Shown here: piece by piece, positions 1-8,284 of the stretch
How the letters are laid out: each line of letters begins with the position of its first letter
Position numbering within the stretch: position 1 is the first letter of the stretch
Assembly (NCBI RefSeq): GCF_023715345.1
Contig: NZ_JAMBNY010000013.1
Location: 1 to 64,000, forward strand
Source: Paenibacillus camelliae
GTDB taxonomy: Bacteria > Bacillota > Bacilli > Paenibacillales > Paenibacillaceae
Direction: 5' to 3'
Length of the DNA stretch: 64,000 nucleotides
Made by a program: the position numbers and the translations under genes
Notes under the pieces: generated by a model
Told to the model about the DNA's origin: nothing
Seen by the model: the letters and a program-made list of their open reading frames with translations, nothing else
Database searches by the model: none

Positions 1-35
1 ATTCATTTCTACAATCACCATAGGTATCAAAAACG

Positions 36-82
36 ATTAAGCGGCCTGAGCCCATTAGAATTCAGGACTCGAGCCGCTTAAT
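36..82 (-). terminator. Rho-independent terminator after the PBP gene
   Basis: Arms 37-45 and 73-81 (ttaagcggc/gccgcttaa) are complementary, with more pairing inside, and on the minus strand the hairpin is followed by CGTTTTTG. It lies just past the stop of the penicillin-binding protein gene. Confidence 0.75.
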
Positions 83-163
83 GTCTCTTTTACTATTTCC
101 ACTGTCTACTTGACAGGGGGCAGTTCAAACTTCCATGCTTGCTCATATACTTTTTGGCTCTAT

Positions 164-2284
164 TTATTCAGCTTGAACATTATCTTCATTATCTTGCTCT
201 ACATCACTATCGGCACCTTCGGTCTCAGTTGTGCTATCGTTCGTGCCTGTTCTGCTCTTACCAAACAATTTCTCATATAGAGCATCATTCGGTTTATCTC
301 TTAAGCCAAACACTGCATCGTACGCGTCAAAGATTTGGCGTCCAATCGGTGCTGCTCCCCAGCCTCCGAAGCCACCATCAGGCACAACGACTGCGACTGC
401 CAGCTTCGGTTTATCTGCTGGTGCATAAGCGATAAATACCGCATTCTCAGCTACGCGTCCTTTCACATCCTGCTCTGATGTACCTGTTTTACTATTATAG
501 CTATGACCAAAGCCATCAAAGCCTTGCCCTTTTACTTGAGACATTCCCGTCTCGATCTCTTTCCAGTACTCATCAGGAATGTCAACCTCGTTCAAGACGA
601 CAGGCTCAAAGCTTTCAAGCAATTCTCCTGTAGAAGAACGAATCTCATTGACAAACTGTGGCTTCAACCGTTTTCCACGATTAGCAAGCATCGCAGTATA
701 TTGCGCCAACTGGAGCGTCGTATACTTCCCTTGCTGCCCAAAAGATGCATAGACTAATGCAGATTGTGGACTGCCTCGCTCAGCCTCTGAGAAATAATCA
801 ATTACTCCTGCGCTTTCATATGCTAATCCGCTCTCTGTCGATACGCCAAGTCCGAACTGCTTCATATAGCTATCCCATATTTCAAGGCTTGACTTTCCAT
901 TGACAGAACCACGCTTGTATAGTCGATCACCGATCATAGCAGCCATAAATGGGTTCGAGGATTTGGCAATCGCTAGCGCACCATCAATTTTACCAAGTGA
1001 TTTATTCCCTGCGTTCCGGATATACGCCTCATGTCCTGCCTTACCGTACGTGAAACGCCCGGTATCGTTATAATACGTCGATGTTGTAAATAATCCTTCA
1101 TTCAAGCCAATGAGCACGGTCAGCGGTTTTATTGTCGAACCAAGGTTAACAATTGAGGACGGATGACCTGGTCTCTCCTCATCGGAGTACGGTCCGTAAA
1201 CGGTACGTATCGTTCCGTTATTGAGGACGTGCAGGAAATTATCATAATCCTCTGGACTGATACTTCCTCCTGCCCATATGTTAGAATCATAATCTGGCAT
1301 ACTTGCCATCGCTACGATCTTGCCTGTTTCCACTTCCATTGCAACGGCGAAGCCAGTTTTTGCATATGGTGCTCGTTCATATGGAAATGGTGAGTTTTGA
1401 ATTTTTTCCAAATGAGCCATAATGGAGTTTTCTGTATGAAGCTGCAGATCCTTATCAATGGTCAGATACAGATCAGCGCCTTTTTCTGGATTCGTTATCG
1501 TGATCTCACCTGTTATCGCTCCAGCGCTGTTTACAGGGTAAGACTTCAATCCATTCGTACCGCGTAAGACGTCCTGATACATATATTCTATCCCATCGAA
1601 GCCAACCTCTTCTTGCTCAAGGTATTTATAGATTGGATTCGTTTCTTCCATCTTTTCGGCATAAAACTCATAAGAATTTCGTGCACCACTATATTTTTTC
1701 AGATAACCAACGAGCTGAACGGCAACAGTATCCTCAGAATAATGGCGAACACTTTCTTCATGAATATTCACACCGACGAACTCTGATTGATTCTCCATGA
1801 TGTAAGCAAGCTCTTCATTCGTTAGCCCTGTTTTAATTCTTCGAGGAGTAGATATATAATTCCGTCTGTACTCTAAATCCATCTGACGAATGATATCCTC
1901 TTTCGTCATCATGTTCTTTTCATCACCATAGGTTTCAAAAACCTTTGCGAGCTTTTCAGCCATCTCTACTGCTTGATCCGTAGAGCTCCTGCCTCCTCGA
2001 ATCGTTGGTTGAATGTTATAGTACAACGATTGTGTGGAGGAGGAGTATGCTATGGGATTACCATTCACGTCATAGATATTGCCTCGAATTGGAGCGATAG
2101 GATCGTGTTTTTCTGACTTTTTACTTCCCGCTGCACTTAATTGCGGTCCCTCTACAAACTGAAGCACTGCTAAGCGAACGATCAGCACGCTAAACACTGC
2201 AAACAATATAAAGAAAAATATATTCAGACGAAATGAAAATTGCTTTCGTCGATTAATTTCTCTTTGCTTTGGATCATCCTGCAT
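164..2284 (-). CDS. Class B penicillin-binding protein (PbpA/PBP2-type transpeptidase)
   Basis: A 706-residue peptidoglycan DD-transpeptidase that cross-links cell-wall stem peptides outside the membrane. A basic N-terminus is followed by one membrane anchor (about residues 20-42), a dimerisation/pedestal region starting with the RGNIYDVNG motif (about 67-75), and a C-terminal penicillin-binding domain. The three active-site motifs are intact: STIK with Ser383 and Lys386, SSN at 442-444, and KTGT from Lys599. The tail is strongly acidic (Glu/Asp-rich, last 25 residues). Length fits B. subtilis PbpA/PbpH, which elongate the rod sidewall or outgrowing spore. The start has a weak AAGG-type SD. 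A small membrane-protein gene lies 22 bp upstream on the same strand, so the two may be co-transcribed. Confidence 0.92.
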   Translation of the reverse strand: MQDDPKQREINRRKQFSFRLNIFFFILFAVFSVLIVRLAVLQFVEGPQLSAAGSKKSEKHDPIAPIRGNIYDVNGNPIAYSSSTQSLYYNIQPTIRGGRSSTDQAVEMAEKLAKVFETYGDEKNMMTKEDIIRQMDLEYRRNYISTPRRIKTGLTNEELAYIMENQSEFVGVNIHEESVRHYSEDTVAVQLVGYLKKYSGARNSYEFYAEKMEETNPIYKYLEQEEVGFDGIEYMYQDVLRGTNGLKSYPVNSAGAITGEITITNPEKGADLYLTIDKDLQLHTENSIMAHLEKIQNSPFPYERAPYAKTGFAVAMEVETGKIVAMASMPDYDSNIWAGGSISPEDYDNFLHVLNNGTIRTVYGPYSDEERPGHPSSIVNLGSTIKPLTVLIGLNEGLFTTSTYYNDTGRFTYGKAGHEAYIRNAGNKSLGKIDGALAIAKSSNPFMAAMIGDRLYKRGSVNGKSSLEIWDSYMKQFGLGVSTESGLAYESAGVIDYFSEAERGSPQSALVYASFGQQGKYTTLQLAQYTAMLANRGKRLKPQFVNEIRSSTGELLESFEPVVLNEVDIPDEYWKEIETGMSQVKGQGFDGFGHSYNSKTGTSEQDVKGRVAENAVFIAYAPADKPKLAVAVVVPDGGFGGWGAAPIGRQIFDAYDAVFGLRDKPNDALYEKLFGKSRTGTNDSTTETEGADSDVEQDNEDNVQAE

Positions 2285-2306
2285 CCTCGTTCACCTTCCT
2301 TGCATG

Positions 2307-2813
2307 TTACTTATTGCTGTTTTTTTGAGCTTGAGCAATGAAATCAGCAATAACGTCATTGCTCTTCACCTTAAATGCCGGAGCACCCTTTACCGAGATG
2401 GAAACCTCATCACTTCCAGATTGACCTTTAACAACGAGCGAAGTCGTAGTAATTGTAAAGGCACCACCTTCACCTGCTTCATAGGATGCGGTTTTCGCTT
2501 CCTCAACCATTGCGTCAAGCGCATCCTGCTTAACATTATCTGCAACCTTACTTCCGATTTCCTTCAGCTCTTCAATACCAGATGTAACAAGCTCTGTACC
2601 AATTTGTTTGACATCATCAAGACTATAACCGCTATACATAATCAGTCCCAGCACGATGAGCAGGATAAGCCCCCATTTGGCAACTGTTTTGACAACGTTA
2701 ATGACGATAAGCACGATAATTAGCCCAATGACTAAAACGTACCATTTTTCTTGAATAAATGTTAACCATGTTTCCCAATCGTAACTCGAAAAATCTAAAA
2801 AGCTCATGTTCAT
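2307..2813 (-). CDS. Small membrane protein of unknown function
   Basis: A 168-residue protein I do not recognise. Two hydrophobic stretches (about residues 27-45 and 48-62, the second ending in a Tyr/Ser/Gly motif) suggest a hairpin in the membrane, followed by a charged helical stretch and a soluble Ser/Thr/Val-rich C-terminal domain with beta character. The SD (aaaggggg) lies 5-9 bases before ATG. It sits 22 bp upstream of the PBP gene in the same orientation, so a cell-envelope role is plausible by context only. Confidence 0.75.
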   Translation of the reverse strand: MNMSFLDFSSYDWETWLTFIQEKWYVLVIGLIIVLIVINVVKTVAKWGLILLIVLGLIMYSGYSLDDVKQIGTELVTSGIEELKEIGSKVADNVKQDALDAMVEEAKTASYEAGEGGAFTITTTSLVVKGQSGSDEVSISVKGAPAFKVKSNDVIADFIAQAQKNSNK

Positions 2814-2901
2814 CCCCCTTTTAATCTACACCAAATGAATAGTAGACATAAGTTGTCCTCATCATGCGTACAAGTATTAGTACTATGCTAGAAGGAGGCA
2901 T

Positions 2902-4092
2902 ATGCCTGTGAAAACCGCATTATGGCTTTACTTATTTCTATTCATTGCATTTTTTGATTTGCACGCTCAGTACCCGATCCTGACACCATTTGCTATCAGC
3001 TTAGGTGCTGCTCCATCCTTTATCGGATTAATGATGGGCTTATACTCCATTACTCATTTGCCCGGTAATTTGATGGCCAGCGTATATGTGGATCGCTTTG
3101 GCAGCCGCCCATTTATCGTAATCAGCCTACTATTAGCTGGTGCAATTCTATTATTCCAAGCATACGTTACGAACCCTTGGCAGCTGCTTCTGCTTCGCTC
3201 TATCGCAGGATTTGTGCTCGCGTTTCTATCACCTGCATGTCTATCATTGTTAGCGAGATTAAGCACAGATATAAGCGAGCAAGGAAAATTAATGGCCGGC
3301 AACGGATTGGTTCATACACTTGCCTCCGTTGTGTCACCTGCCGCTGGTGCTTTTCTAGTTGCTAAACTCGGTTTTACAGCCGCTTTTTATATATTAGGCT
3401 GGATCCTAATCATCACTGCGATATTAGCAATGTTTTTCATTAAAGAAAGTAAAATTGCACCTGTTAGCAAAGCAAATCAAAACGCTCAGCCTGAAATTTC
3501 TTCACCTAATCATCATACCATAGAACAAAGTGGCGATACCTTAAAATCAACTTCACTATCGTGGAAAATTTTCATGATTCCAATAGGTTTAAGCTGTGCT
3601 CTAGGTATATTAACGTTTGAACTGCCATTAATGGTGCAAAATAATGGCTCAATTATGACTACTGGCCTATTATTTACCGTCATTAGTATTGGATCTTTAA
3701 TAACGTTATGTATGCTGTTTATTAACAAGTATAATCCAGCCTACAGAACGATATTAGGCACCATTGCGTTAGCCGTGCTGTATTTTTTACTTGCATCGAA
3801 TCTATCGATTCCTTTTATGCTGTTATTGCTGCTCATTGGTATGTGCAAAGGCATTGTGTTCCCTGCATTATCCCATTGGCTTATTCAAGTAAGTGATGGT
3901 GAGCGCTATGGACGTACATTCTCTATGCTCGCCATTGCCTCATCCATTGGCGCATTTCTTGGACCGTTTCTTGCCGGTCACTTAAGAGATTTTATCTCGC
4001 CATACTTTATTGCGTTTGTCATTCTCGCAGTTGCTCTTGCGTTTAATGCGTTGCCTGAGCGTACTCCACCTAAACTCACCCTACCTATATAG
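2902..4092 (+). CDS. MFS transporter
   Basis: A 396-residue polytopic membrane protein with about 12 hydrophobic segments and the MFS motif A-like loop between TM2 and TM3 (DRFGSRP, about residues 63-69), the usual sign of a drug/metabolite antiporter fold. A polar central loop (about 182-212) separates the two halves. The substrate cannot be told. The SD GAAGGAGG is only 3 bases from ATG 2902, whereas GTG 2908 lies 9 bases away and gives MKTALWLYLF; either start is possible. It is transcribed toward the repeat array that begins 8 bp after its stop. Confidence 0.85.
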   Translation: MPVKTALWLYLFLFIAFFDLHAQYPILTPFAISLGAAPSFIGLMMGLYSITHLPGNLMASVYVDRFGSRPFIVISLLLAGAILLFQAYVTNPWQLLLLRSIAGFVLAFLSPACLSLLARLSTDISEQGKLMAGNGLVHTLASVVSPAAGAFLVAKLGFTAAFYILGWILIITAILAMFFIKESKIAPVSKANQNAQPEISSPNHHTIEQSGDTLKSTSLSWKIFMIPIGLSCALGILTFELPLMVQNNGSIMTTGLLFTVISIGSLITLCMLFINKYNPAYRTILGTIALAVLYFLLASNLSIPFMLLLLLIGMCKGIVFPALSHWLIQVSDGERYGRTFSMLAIASSIGAFLGPFLAGHLRDFISPYFIAFVILAVALAFNALPERTPPKLTLPI

Positions 4093-4100
4093 GATAGGTT

Positions 4101-4951
4101 GGTTCAAAAGTACGGCTTTGATTACGATGTAACTTTAGATAGCAGATTCGGCATCGAATACGGAGCGCTACCGAAATTTCCGTTGCTCACGTACCAAGTA
4201 CGTACGCTGCGCTACTCGATTTCTACTAGCACTCCGTCTTCTTGGTACTGAAAGCCGAACTTTTGAACCTTCATTTTAAGGGGTAGGTTAAAAGTACGAC
4301 TTTGATTACGATGTAACTTTTGATAGCAGATTCGGCGTCGAATCTTGAACGCTAGCGAACCCTACAGTGCTCACGTACCAATAACGTACGCTGCGCTCTT
4401 CGGTCTCTACTAACGTCCAAGCTTCTCGGTACTGAAAGCCTAGCTTTTGAACCCTGATTTTAATGGGTGGGTTCAAAAGTACGGCTTTGATTACGATGTA
4501 ACTTAATTAGCATATTCGGCATCGAATCTTGAACGCTAGCGAAAACTCCGTTGCTCACGTACCAACATCGTACGCTGCGCTACTTATTTTCTACTAACCC
4601 CAGCGAAGCTTACCATCTCTAAAGCGACCCTCCTTCCGCAGGAAGGTTCGAGCGTAGAGATGGTCAAGCGGAGCGCTGAAAGCCGAACTTTTGAACCTTC
4701 ATTTTAAGGGGTAGGTTAAAAGTACGACTTTGATTACGATGTAACTTAAATAGCATATTCGGCATCGAATCTTGAACGCTAGCGAACCCTACAGTGCTCA
4801 CGTACCAATAACGTACGCTGCGCTCTTCGGTCTCTACTAACGTCCAAGCTTCTTGGTACTGAAAGCCTAGCTTTTGAACCTTTATTTTATTGGGTAGGTT
4901 AAAAGTACGACTTTGATTACGATGTAACTTAAATAGCAGATTCGGCGTCGA
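4101..4951. repeat. Tandem array of ~184-bp palindromic elements (cluster 1)
   Basis: Four full copies (4101-4269, 4286-4453, 4470-4697, 4714-4880) and a truncated fifth (4897-4951). Each starts with ggtt(c)aaaagta and ends with cttttgaacc, its near reverse complement, and 16-bp linkers of the form nnnattttannggg separate copies. Inside are a small hairpin (attcg/cgaat), a longer stem and a constant apex with CACGTACC and ACGTACGCTGCGC. Copy 1 pairs ACGGAG with CTCCGT where copies 2 and 4 pair CTTG-ACG with CGT-CAAG, so pairing is kept while sequence changes. Copy 3 carries an extra hairpin. There is no ORF or transposase. This accounts for all of the 4093-5056 gap except the terminator at its end. 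Confidence 0.9.
4601..4678. repeat. Extra nested hairpin in repeat copy 3
   Basis: Copy 3 of the array replaces about 19 bases of the right arm with a 78-bp palindrome: cagcg 4601-4605 with cgctg 4674-4678, ACCATCTCTA 4612-4621 with TAGAGATGGT 4655-4664, and CCTTCC 4632-4637 with GGAAGG 4641-4646 around a GCA loop. The flanks still match copies 2 and 4. Confidence 0.8.
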
Positions 4952-4967
4952 TTATGAAGCGCATTTT

Positions 4968-4998
4968 ACAGAGCTGTTAGGTTTACAGCTCTGTTTTT
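4968..4998 (+). terminator. Rho-independent terminator before the Toprim gene
   Basis: ACAGAGCTGT 4968-4977 pairs perfectly with ACAGCTCTGT 4985-4994 and is followed by TTTTTA. It would stop transcription coming from the MFS gene and the repeats, so the Toprim gene needs its own promoter. Confidence 0.8.
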
Positions 4999-5056
4999 AT
5001 TTATCGTTCAACCGTGGTAAACTAAGCTTCAGTTCATGCTACGGAGGTAAGCTATC

Positions 5057-5425
5057 ATGAGAATATCCATCATCGTTGAAGGTAAGAATGATCGCAGTAA
5101 GCTGCAGCAAGTATTGGATAATGAAATCCATATTGTTTGTACGTTTGGTACACCAGGTAACAAACAGCTGCAGTCGATTGCTTATGAGCTTCGTCATGAC
5201 GAAGTATTTATATTCACGGACAATGATTCCTCTGGACGGCGTATTCGTGGACTGCTAAGAGAGCTGTTTCCAGACGCTACTCACATCTATACCAAACGAG
5301 GCTACAAAGGCGTAGAAGGAACGCCGCTTGATTATTTAGCTGGGCAATTAGAAAAAGCAGGACTAGAGGAATTTGTCATATTCCCTGCTAATCCTGCTTC
5401 AAGCTGGCATAAAGATGAATTTTAG
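5057..5425 (+). CDS. Small Toprim-domain protein (RNase M5/YusF-like)
   Basis: A 122-residue protein that is almost entirely one Toprim fold: the glutamate motif IIVEGKND (Glu8) and the metal-binding motif FTDND (Asp55, Asp57). Toprim domains bind Mg2+ and act in topoisomerases, primases, RecR, OLD nucleases and RNase M5. The sequence is closest in look to the N-terminal domain of RNase M5 and to short Bacillus Toprim proteins, but it lacks the M5 C-terminal domain, so 5S rRNA maturation is not implied. SD GGAGG is 9 bases from ATG. Its end overlaps the convergent SCO1 gene by 4 bp. Confidence 0.8.
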   Translation: MRISIIVEGKNDRSKLQQVLDNEIHIVCTFGTPGNKQLQSIAYELRHDEVFIFTDNDSSGRRIRGLLRELFPDATHIYTKRGYKGVEGTPLDYLAGQLEKAGLEEFVIFPANPASSWHKDEF

Positions 5426-6051
5426 TACAGCTTCTTTAATTGTTTGTAAATATCTTCCGCTGTCAACTCAGGATCTCCCGCTTCGAGATTAGGCGAGCCA
5501 TTGATCCATTCGCGGATATTTCCATCCTCATCAACAAGGGAAATAATATTGCTATGATAGAATGTTTTGTTCTGCTCGTCATAGATGACTGCTACACCAA
5601 ATTCGCGTGCTAGCTCAATGGATTCTTCTTTATCCTGTGCACGTAAAAACTTCCATGAATCAAACTCTGCACCTGTACGTTCTGCAAAATCTCGAATCAC
5701 TTCAGGTGTGTCCGTTTCTGGATCAAACGTAATCGAGATGAGCTCGACCTTCTCTCCAAGCTCCCCTTTTTCCCTTAATATATCCTGTACTTCACCTAGC
5801 AAATAGGTTGTCGGTGGACATACATCAGGACAGCTCGCAAAGTAGAAGTAAACAATTCTATTTTTACCATTTGTCGATTCTAGGCTAACTTCATTGCCAT
5901 CGATGTCAGTTAGAGAAAAGCTCGGTGCCGCCTGCTTTACTGTAAGTGGAGCTTCAGGCTTTAACACATACATGTACAGCAAATAGCCACCCATTAATAA
6001 AATCAAACAAACTAAAGCAATTTGAAAAGCATACTTCTTTAAGAATGCCAT
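5422..6051 (-). CDS. SCO1/SenC copper chaperone for cytochrome c oxidase
   Basis: A 209-residue membrane-anchored thioredoxin-fold protein facing the outside. One N-terminal transmembrane anchor (about 8-28) precedes the SCO domain, with the copper-binding CPDVC motif (Cys74, Cys78) and the distal His166 (FYHSN). SCO proteins insert copper into the CuA site of subunit II of cytochrome c oxidase. It lies 22 bp after ctaB on the same strand, and the pairing with heme o synthase supports a joint role in terminal oxidase assembly. B. subtilis YpmQ is the nearest functional parallel. Confidence 0.9.
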   Translation of the reverse strand: MAFLKKYAFQIALVCLILLMGGYLLYMYVLKPEAPLTVKQAAPSFSLTDIDGNEVSLESTNGKNRIVYFYFASCPDVCPPTTYLLGEVQDILREKGELGEKVELISITFDPETDTPEVIRDFAERTGAEFDSWKFLRAQDKEESIELAREFGVAVIYDEQNKTFYHSNIISLVDEDGNIREWINGSPNLEAGDPELTAEDIYKQLKKLY

Positions 6052-6073
6052 GTCTCTTTTTCCCCTTTCAGAG

Positions 6074-6931
6074 CTACAGCTTTGTAGTATTGATAATTAA
6101 CATAATAAATACAATCATTAAGTAGTTCACTGAAATAAGAAAGTTTGTTTTCGCCCATTTGTCATCGTCTTTAGCTGTGAAACCAGTTAATGTATGAATT
6201 ATCCAGATAACGGTAAGAACAGTAGAGACAATGAGATAAAACATGCCAGCCAAATTATAAGTATATAGTAAAATTACGGTGACCAAAAGCAGTACGAGAT
6301 ACGGTATCATTTGAATCTTCGTTCGCTTAACCCCTTTTACTACGGGAAGCAATGGAAAACCTGCAGCTCGATACTCCTCCACTCTCCGGATAGCAAGCGA
6401 CCAAAAGTGTGCAGGCTGCCATAAGAATAAAAACGCAAACAACAAAAATGCACCCATATCAAATTCAGAGGTCACTGCACAATACCCAATAACAGGAGGC
6501 ATTGCTCCAGATATACCACCAACCGAGGTGCTCCAAGTAGAGGTGCGTTTTAACCACATTGTGTAAATAACAATGTATGCGATCCAGCCTATCACTCCAA
6601 GTATACCGCTAATTACGTTGACTTGCGTAAATAATACAGTTAATCCGACAACCCCAAGTATTATGCCATATATCAATACATGCGCTGGCTTCATTCGTTG
6701 AGATGGCAACGTACGATTTCGTGTGCGTTCCATCTTCATATCAAGCTCGCGGTCATAATAGTTGTTGATGACCGTTGCAGAAGCCATCGTTAAGGTACTG
6801 CCGATTAGCATCCAAATTAATAATACCCAATCAAAAGTCCACTTTGAAGCGATCCAGTAGCCTGCAAATGCAGCAAAAATGTTCAGTCGCAACAGGTTGG
6901 GCTTCGTTAAACTTATTAGATCTTTTAACAC
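6074..6931 (-). CDS. ctaB: Protoheme IX farnesyltransferase (heme o synthase)
   Basis: A 285-residue UbiA-family prenyltransferase with about nine membrane helices. It transfers farnesyl from farnesyl diphosphate to the 2-vinyl group of protoheme IX to make heme o for terminal oxidases. The Mg2+-diphosphate motif NNYYDRELD (Asn56-Asp64) is present, and the second Asp-rich region is replaced by the family's usual W-x-L-A-I-RR-EEYRAAGFPL segment (about 178-195). First gene of a two-gene unit with SCO1. The upstream region holds Fnr/Rex-like sites (7019-7085). Confidence 0.93.
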   Translation of the reverse strand: MLKDLISLTKPNLLRLNIFAAFAGYWIASKWTFDWVLLIWMLIGSTLTMASATVINNYYDRELDMKMERTRNRTLPSQRMKPAHVLIYGIILGVVGLTVLFTQVNVISGILGVIGWIAYIVIYTMWLKRTSTWSTSVGGISGAMPPVIGYCAVTSEFDMGAFLLFAFLFLWQPAHFWSLAIRRVEEYRAAGFPLLPVVKGVKRTKIQMIPYLVLLLVTVILLYTYNLAGMFYLIVSTVLTVIWIIHTLTGFTAKDDDKWAKTNFLISVNYLMIVFIMLIINTTKL

Positions 6932-7018
6932 TTGCTAATCCTCCCGCTTTACGCAACACACTATATTTGCGATTATCCATCTTGATGAACCGTAACTAAT
7001 CATACCGAAAAATAAAGC

Positions 7019-7036
7019 TTGTGACAATGTTCACTA
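7019..7036. promoter_or_regulatory. Fnr/Rex-like operator upstream of ctaB
   Basis: TGTGA-CAATGT-TCACT (7020-7035) matches the Bacillus Fnr box TGTGA-N6-TCAC(A/T) exactly. The 18-mer 7019-7036 also fits the Rex site TTGTGAA-N4-TTCACAA with two mismatches. It lies 88 bp upstream of the heme o synthase start codon, which suggests oxygen- or NADH-dependent control of oxidase assembly. Confidence 0.5.
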
Positions 7037-7062
7037 TTATTGTTCATTAATTCGTCATTCAA

Positions 7063-7085
7063 ATGTGACAAAAACAATGTCACAT
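7063..7085. promoter_or_regulatory. Perfect inverted repeat ATGTGACA-N7-TGTCACAT
   Basis: ATGTGACA (7063-7070) and TGTCACAT (7078-7085) form a perfect 8-bp inverted repeat. Another TGTCACA half-site follows at 7103-7109. It lies between ctaB and cwlJ; binding protein unknown. Confidence 0.45.
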
Positions 7086-7103
7086 ATCCATCCCAAAATC
7101 ATT

Positions 7104-7133
7104 GTCACACATGAGTGCCTAGTTCCATAGTAT
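7104..7133 (+). promoter_or_regulatory. Candidate sigma-E promoter of cwlJ-gerQ
   Basis: GTCACACA (7104-7111), a 14-base spacer and CATAGTAT (7126-7133) resemble the mother-cell sigma-E consensus GTCATATT-N14-CATACANT. It lies 51 bp before the cwlJ start, and cwlJ-gerQ is sigma-E-dependent in B. subtilis. Confidence 0.45.
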
Positions 7134-7184
7134 ACCGTATAGTCTTGCGCCTAAAAACTAAATAAGGAGCTGATTGACTATATC

Positions 7185-7607
7185 ATGGCTGTCATTAAAG
7201 CTAATACAGAGCATACCCGAATGCTTGCTCGATTGATGCGAGCAGAAGCAGAGGGTGAAGGTGAATTAGGCATGCTTATGGTAGGTAATGTTGGTGTAAA
7301 TCGAGTGCTTGGGGAATGTCTTGATTTCCGAAATATTCGCTCGATCCCCGACATGGTTTATCAAAGTCCAGGCGGCTTCGAAGCAACGCAAAAGGGTTAC
7401 TTTTATCAGAGAGCTCGTGAAAGTGAGATTCGACTTGCAAGGCGAGCAATTGGTGGAGAACGAACCCATCCTGCAACCTTCGCGCTATGGTTTTTCCGGC
7501 CTAGTGGAAGCTGCCCTAGCACTTGGTATGACCAACCGAACAGTGGCAGATTCAAGAGTCATTGCTTTTTTCATCCTACCCCTCAAAACTGTCCTAGCGT
7601 GTATTAA
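7185..7607 (+). CDS. cwlJ: Spore cortex-lytic enzyme CwlJ (SleB/CwlJ hydrolase)
   Basis: A 140-residue hydrolase_2 (SleB/CwlJ) domain protein, the same length as B. subtilis CwlJ and, like it, without a signal peptide or peptidoglycan-binding domain. It is deposited in the coat and degrades the muramic-lactam cortex peptidoglycan during germination, triggered by Ca-dipicolinate. Conserved features are the N-terminal RLMRAEAEGEGELGM segment with the family's Glu residues and the GNVGVNRV helix. SD AAGGAG precedes ATG. GerQ follows after 36 bp, the standard cwlJ-gerQ operon; CwlJ needs GerQ for localisation. Confidence 0.93.
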   Translation: MAVIKANTEHTRMLARLMRAEAEGEGELGMLMVGNVGVNRVLGECLDFRNIRSIPDMVYQSPGGFEATQKGYFYQRARESEIRLARRAIGGERTHPATFALWFFRPSGSCPSTWYDQPNSGRFKSHCFFHPTPQNCPSVY

Positions 7608-7643
7608 CATTATTATTTTATTAATGAAGGGAAGTTACATGTA

Positions 7644-8129
7644 ATGAGTTATTTTGATCAATCTTATTATTACCCTCAGAATTATGCACCATTCTATCGA
7701 GATGCGATGGCTGCTCCTCAGTACGTTCCAACTAGTGCGATGACTCCTGCTCAATTCGTTCCAACCAGCGCAATGACTCCACCACCATCAGTACCGAGCG
7801 GAGCAATGGTTACACCAATGGGTGAGACAGTCGTGACACAGCAGCCACAATTTGAGGAATCCTATGTAGAAAATATTTTACGTCTAAACCGCGGAAAAGT
7901 CGGTACGTTTTATATGACATATGAGAACAACTCACAATGGAATGCAAAAATTTTCGTAGGTATTATCGAGGCAGCTGGTCGCGATCATATTATTATTAGT
8001 GATCCGAGAACTGGACAGCGTCACCTGTTACTTATGCTGAATCTTGACTATGTAACGTTCGATGAGCCGATTAATTATGAGTATCCGTTCCATGGTCAAA
8101 TTGTAACCCCAGAGACGCCACCATTATAA
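7644..8129 (+). CDS. gerQ: Spore coat protein GerQ
   Basis: A 161-residue coat protein. The N-terminus is rich in Tyr, Pro, Gln and Ala, with two near-identical segments around Y/FVPTSAMTP (about residues 27-45). The conserved GerQ C-terminal domain starts near FEESYVENILRLNRGK and contains GRDHIIISDPRTGQR. In B. subtilis GerQ is cross-linked by the transglutaminase Tgl and needed to localise CwlJ. SD AAGGGAAG precedes ATG. A strong terminator follows at 8145-8189. Confidence 0.93.
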   Translation: MSYFDQSYYYPQNYAPFYRDAMAAPQYVPTSAMTPAQFVPTSAMTPPPSVPSGAMVTPMGETVVTQQPQFEESYVENILRLNRGKVGTFYMTYENNSQWNAKIFVGIIEAAGRDHIIISDPRTGQRHLLLMLNLDYVTFDEPINYEYPFHGQIVTPETPPL

Positions 8130-8144
8130 TTAAAAATCCTTTGT

Positions 8145-8189
8145 GCTATGATTTCTCTTTTCATTAGAGGAGAGAATTCATAGCTTTTT
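8145..8189 (+). terminator. Terminator after gerQ
   Basis: GCTATGA...TTCTC (from 8145) pairs with GAGAgAATTCATAGC (to 8184), followed by TTTTT. It ends the cwlJ-gerQ unit. Confidence 0.75.
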
Positions 8190-8284
8190 CATGTTTTCAG
8201 GCAGCGTTATGCTTTATTGAATGATTATGGAGTGGTAAGCTTGGTTAATACTGATGAGGACATTATTGATTAGGAGGCTACTCA

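Noticed and set aside
4101-4951. CRISPR array
   Set aside because: Units of ~184 bp with 16-bp conserved linkers have no unique spacers, and no cas genes are present.
7309-7644. Second plus-strand frame overlapping cwlJ, suggesting a frameshift
   Set aside because: CwlJ is full length (140 residues) in its own frame, and the other frame has no SD or recognisable motif.
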